Of a stretch of 64,000 nt of DNA, positions 61,396 to 64,000 are shown piece after piece. Position numbers and translations under genes: made by a program. The notes under the pieces were generated by a model that saw only the letters and a program-made list of their open reading frames with translations, did not search any database and was not told the DNA's origin. The DNA comes from Bordetella parapertussis (GTDB taxonomy: Bacteria > Pseudomonadota > Gammaproteobacteria > Burkholderiales > SG8-41): positions 46,642 to 110,641 of the forward strand of contig CAMDRT010000013.1 of assembly GCA_945906815.1 (NCBI GenBank). The letters are read 5' to 3'. How positions within the stretch are numbered: the first letter of the stretch is position 1; the number at the start of each line of letters is the position of its first letter.

Positions 61396-62373
61396 CTATT
61401 TTTTGTCGTCAACCTTGCCCACGACCTTTACCGCGGCGGCAAGGCGTTTGGCGTCGGCGTCCCAGTATTGCGCGAATGCCGGCGCATCCATGTATTGAAT
61501 CGGCGAGTTGACGCGCGACATCGCGGTTTTGAAATCCGCGTCTTCGACCGCCCTGCGCACGCCGTCGCGCAATACCTTCAGCACCGGCTCGGGCGTTGCG
61601 CGCGGCGCCAGTAACCCCGACCAGATGTAATACTCGATGTCCGCGCCCTGCTCCTTGAACGTTGGCACATCGGGATAATTTTCATGGCGCGTGGCGCCCC
61701 AGCTCACATGCGGGCGCAGTTTGCCGGATTTGACATGAACAGTGATCGCGGCCGGGCCGCCAGCCGTCAGCTCGACATGACCGCCCAATAGCGTGGTCAG
61801 TGCCGGGCCACCGCCGTTGGTCGGCACGTGGCGCATTTTTAACTTGTAGTGATGCAAAAACATTTCCATCGGCATGTGCAGTGCGCCATAAATGCCCGAT
61901 GACGAAAACGACATCTGACCCTGCTTCGAACGCGCGAGCGCAAGGAGTTCCTTGAGATTTTTCACCGGCAGAGACGGATGCGACACCAATATCGTCGGGT
62001 CTGCCGAAATCAGTGCGATGGGGGCAAACTGGTCCATAGCATAAGCTGGCTTACGATCAAACAAGGCATCGGCTGCGGGAATCACCGAAATGCTCGACAA
62101 CGCCATCAGCAACGTATAACCATCAGGCTTGGCGTTGGCAACAGCCGCGTTGCCCACCGCGCCGCCAGCGCCCGGGCGATTGACCAGAGCGACTGGCTGC
62201 CTAAGAATTTTTTCCATCGCCATCCCGGTAGGACGACCGGTAATCTCGGCCACGCCGCCGGGCGGAAACGGAATGATCAAGGTGATGGCGCGCGTGGGGT
62301 AAGCATCCTGCGCCTGCGCAGCACTTGCGACCAGTACCGCGGCGAATAATAGCTGCAACGCGACTTTAAGCAT
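61396..62373 (-). CDS. tctC: TTT-family substrate-binding protein (TctC), variant ligand loop, in the tctAB operon
   Basis: A 325-residue receptor. The start is the ATG at 62373 with an AGGAGC site; the longer frame to 62409 is rejected. The signal peptide (MLKVALQLLFAAVLVASA) ends AQAQ. Then YPTRAITLIIPFPPGGVAEI, VNRPGAGGAVGNA, PDGYTLLMALSSISVIPAAD and RHVPTNGGGPALTTLLGG. The VPYKG block is VPTNG and VTSxxR is VSWGATR, so the ligand-binding loop is atypical. Its position just before tctB makes it one of two dedicated receptors for this permease. Confidence 0.9.
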   Translation of the reverse strand: MLKVALQLLFAAVLVASAAQAQDAYPTRAITLIIPFPPGGVAEITGRPTGMAMEKILRQPVALVNRPGAGGAVGNAAVANAKPDGYTLLMALSSISVIPAADALFDRKPAYAMDQFAPIALISADPTILVSHPSLPVKNLKELLALARSKQGQMSFSSSGIYGALHMPMEMFLHHYKLKMRHVPTNGGGPALTTLLGGHVELTAGGPAAITVHVKSGKLRPHVSWGATRHENYPDVPTFKEQGADIEYYIWSGLLAPRATPEPVLKVLRDGVRRAVEDADFKTAMSRVNSPIQYMDAPAFAQYWDADAKRLAAAVKVVGKVDDKK

Positions 62374-62389
62374 CAGTTTGCTCCTATCC

Positions 62390-63352
62390 TCATTGATCCG
62401 AGCGCGCACCCGACGCCTTAACTACTTTCGCCCACTTGGCGAGGTCGCCGATCAGATACTTTTCGAATTCACTGAGGCTCATGGTGAGCGGTTCCGCGCC
62501 CTGTTCATTCCAAGTCTTGCGCACGTCCGCGCGGCCGCTGATTCTGGTGATTTCAACATTCAACCGTTCCAGCACGGCCCGCGGCGTAGCGGTCGGCGCC
62601 ATCACACCCAGCCAGATCGTGGCTTCGTAACCGGGCACGCCGGCTTCGGCTACGGTCGGTAAATCGGGGGTTACGGCGGAACGCCTGACTCCAGTTGAAC
62701 CCAGCGCGCGCACGCGGCCCGCCTTCGCCAACGGGGCCATGGTAGTAATCGCGTCAAACATCATTTCCACCTGCCCGCTCATCACGCTGGTGCGTGCGTC
62801 AGAACTGCCTTTGTGGGGCACGTGGACGATATCGGCAGCGATCAGCGATTTAAAAAATTCGCCCGCCATATGGTACGGTGTGCCGTTACCGGAGGAGGCG
62901 TAATTCAGTCCTTTCGGCGTTGACCTCGCGAGGGCGACCAGTTCCTTCACTGAGCGCGCCGGCAGCGACGGATGCACCACCAGCAGCAAATCGGAATAAT
63001 TGATGGGCGCAACCGGCACAAAATCCTTCATCAATGCGAACGGTTTTTTCGGAATCAACGATTCATTGATAGTGTGGGTGTTGGACATCAGTAGCAGGGT
63101 GTAACCGTCGGCCGGTGATTTCGCCACAAGATCGGTGCCAATTATGGAACCCGCGCCAGGGCGATTTTCGATTACAAAGGACTGGTTCATGGTTTCTGGC
63201 AACCGCTGGCCAATAAAACGCGCGTAGATGTCCGCAGGGCCGCCCGCGGCAAACGGCACCACAATGCGCACCGGCTTTACGGGATAGTTCTGCGCGACTG
63301 CACCGCTAGCACATAACAGCGCTAAGGCGATACTGGGAAACTGCCAATTCAC
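62390..63352 (-). CDS. tctC: TTT-family substrate-binding protein (TctC), first gene of the tctAB operon
   Basis: A 320-residue receptor. The signal peptide (MNWQFPSIALALLCASGA) ends AVAQ. Then YPVKPVRIVVPFAAGGPADI, VIENRPGAGSIIG, ADGYTLLLMSNTHTINESLI, HVPHKGSSDARTSVMSGQVE and GSTGVRRSAVTPDLPTVAEA. HVPHKGSSDA departs from the common HVPYKGGGPA. It is followed by the second tctC after 16 nt, and then tctB and tctA, so the unit has two receptors for one permease. Upstream (63353-63513) no gene is seen; the promoter should lie there. Confidence 0.92.
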   Translation of the reverse strand: MNWQFPSIALALLCASGAVAQNYPVKPVRIVVPFAAGGPADIYARFIGQRLPETMNQSFVIENRPGAGSIIGTDLVAKSPADGYTLLLMSNTHTINESLIPKKPFALMKDFVPVAPINYSDLLLVVHPSLPARSVKELVALARSTPKGLNYASSGNGTPYHMAGEFFKSLIAADIVHVPHKGSSDARTSVMSGQVEMMFDAITTMAPLAKAGRVRALGSTGVRRSAVTPDLPTVAEAGVPGYEATIWLGVMAPTATPRAVLERLNVEITRISGRADVRKTWNEQGAEPLTMSLSEFEKYLIGDLAKWAKVVKASGARSDQ

Positions 63353-63513
63353 GTTTTGCTCCGGATGGTGCAGCTCTGCTGGTCTAGAGCGCTGTTTTAA
63401 CTTTAATTCACCAATCGCACGGTTTTCGCGCTAGCAGTAATGAGTATGCTGGGAGCGTCTGGTGGCGTCAACTGCGGATTCCCCAAAGCCGACACAGACA
63501 GCAGATCGAAAAC

Positions 63514-63549
63514 AAAAAAAAAGCCCGGTTACGAGAACCGGGCTTTTTT
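63514..63549. terminator. Bidirectional rho-independent terminator of the rRNA operon
   Basis: A 10-bp stem AAGCCCGGTT/AACCGGGCTT (63521-63530, 63536-63545) with the loop ACGAG is flanked by A and T runs on both sides. On the minus strand it follows the 5S gene by about 20 nt and ends the rrn transcript. Confidence 0.92.
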
Positions 63550-63568
63550 CCTACAACTTACAAATGGG

Positions 63569-63685
63569 TGCCTGACGATGTCCTACTTTCGCACGGGTAA
63601 TCCGCACTATCATCGGCGCTGAGCCGTTTCACGGTCCTGTTCGGAATGGGAAGGCGTGGTTCCAGCTCGCTAAGGTCGTCAGACG
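63569..63685 (-). rRNA. rrf: 5S ribosomal RNA
   Basis: The minus strand reads GTCTGACGACCTTAGCGAGC, then GGAACCACGCCTTCCCATTC, CCGTGAAACGGCTCAGCGCC and GAAAGTAGGACATCGTCAGG at the 3' end. This is the full 5S rRNA with its terminal helix (GTCTGACGA/TCGTCAGGC) and matches betaproteobacterial 5S throughout. It is about 117 nt and lies 154 nt after the 23S 3' end. Confidence 0.95.
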
Positions 63686-63839
63686 TAGCTTGTGTGTTTC
63701 TGGCGGTCGGCAATATGCCTTACACCAAAAACTAAAACTGGAAGAAGGAGGTTGAACGGCGCCTGGAGAACGCGTCGCTTAATTTTGGTAAATCGTATCT
63801 GGCAAACCTGAATTCTCTATAACTAATACTCAAAGTTAT

Positions 63840-64000
63840 AGGATCAAGCCGCACGGGCAATTAGTACTGGTTAGCTAAGACGATTACTCGTCGTACACAC
63901 CCAGCCTATTAACGTGGTGGTCTTCCACGACCCTTTAGGGGAATCAAGTTCCCGGGAAGTCTCATCTTGAGGCAAGTTTCCCGCTTAGATGCTTTCAGCG
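63840..64000 (-). rRNA. rrl: 23S ribosomal RNA, 3' end only
   Basis: The last 161 bases are the reverse complement of the 3' end of 23S rRNA: near the window edge CGCTGAAAGCATCTAAGCGG, and at the 3' end CTAACCAGTACTAATTGCCC followed by GTGCGGCTTGATCC. The gene continues past the window to its 5' end. The 23S-5S spacer (63686-63839) shows no tRNA. Confidence 0.95.

Noticed and set aside
63686..63839. A tRNA in the 23S-5S spacer
   Set aside because: No T-loop or acceptor-stem pattern is seen; the spacer only shows a short AT-rich hairpin region.

Overview
The window looks like chromosomal DNA of a betaproteobacterium, probably Burkholderiales. The evidence is high GC, a 5S rRNA of betaproteobacterial type, Kup/Ppa/HtpG homologues of that class, and above all a very large number of periplasmic receptors of the tripartite tricarboxylate transporter (TTT) family. 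These TctC or Bug proteins are amplified in Bordetella/Cupriavidus-like genomes. No transposase, phage gene, CRISPR array or tRNA was seen, and no gene recognisable as a transcription regulator. The right edge enters an rRNA operon on the minus strand (23S 3' end, 5S, terminator).

Layout. 1-4240 (minus): a likely operon of a MocA-like nucleotidyltransferase, a YcxB/C13-peptidase membrane fusion, a MoxR ATPase, a DNA glycosylase and a CoxE-like VWA protein cut by the window edge. 4277-8027 (plus): a DUF1499 protein and a glyoxylate/hydroxypyruvate set (hyi, glxR, FAD-linked 2-hydroxyacid oxidase). 8118-12040 (minus): an unknown protein, an MFS transporter and a TPP enzyme. 12281-13376: two envelope proteins. 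13443-17612: three tctC genes, a VOC protein and a decayed tctC tail. 17693-23610: a class II amidotransferase, a Wzz/Wza-like export pair and a cystathionine gamma-synthase family gene with a terminator-like hairpin in its leader. 23807-28656: a divergent tctC, a CoA-transferase, a membrane Mrr-like nuclease, a FIST protein and a UPF0114-like protein. 28778-40794: ten tctC genes with RraA-like and CapA-like genes; the last eight tctC genes are consecutive. 40913-45782: Kup, Ppa and a KefB-type antiporter, followed by a MITE-like inverted-repeat element. 46089-48008: htpG. 48152-56718: an APC permease and six paralogous class I methyltransferases that all carry signal peptides, with a membrane-fused spermidine-synthase-like gene among them. 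56731-59179: a small secreted protein, a lytic transglycosylase and a serine hydrolase broken by one in-frame stop. 59219-63352: a complete TTT system (tctA, tctB and two tctC).

How the genes work together. Only one TctA/TctB membrane pair is present for 15 receptors, so most receptors must be orphans that share a permease or only sense ligands. Several sit next to single catabolic genes (VOC, CoA-transferase, RraA). The most puzzling block is the methyltransferase operon. SAM-binding enzymes are expected in the cytoplasm, yet all six paralogues appear to be exported. Five form one tightly packed transcription unit ending in an amino-acid permease, with the polyamine-synthase-like gene divergent from it. 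Small repeats and gene remnants (tctC tail, orphan signal peptide, broken hydrolase) show continuing decay and rearrangement in the accessory parts.
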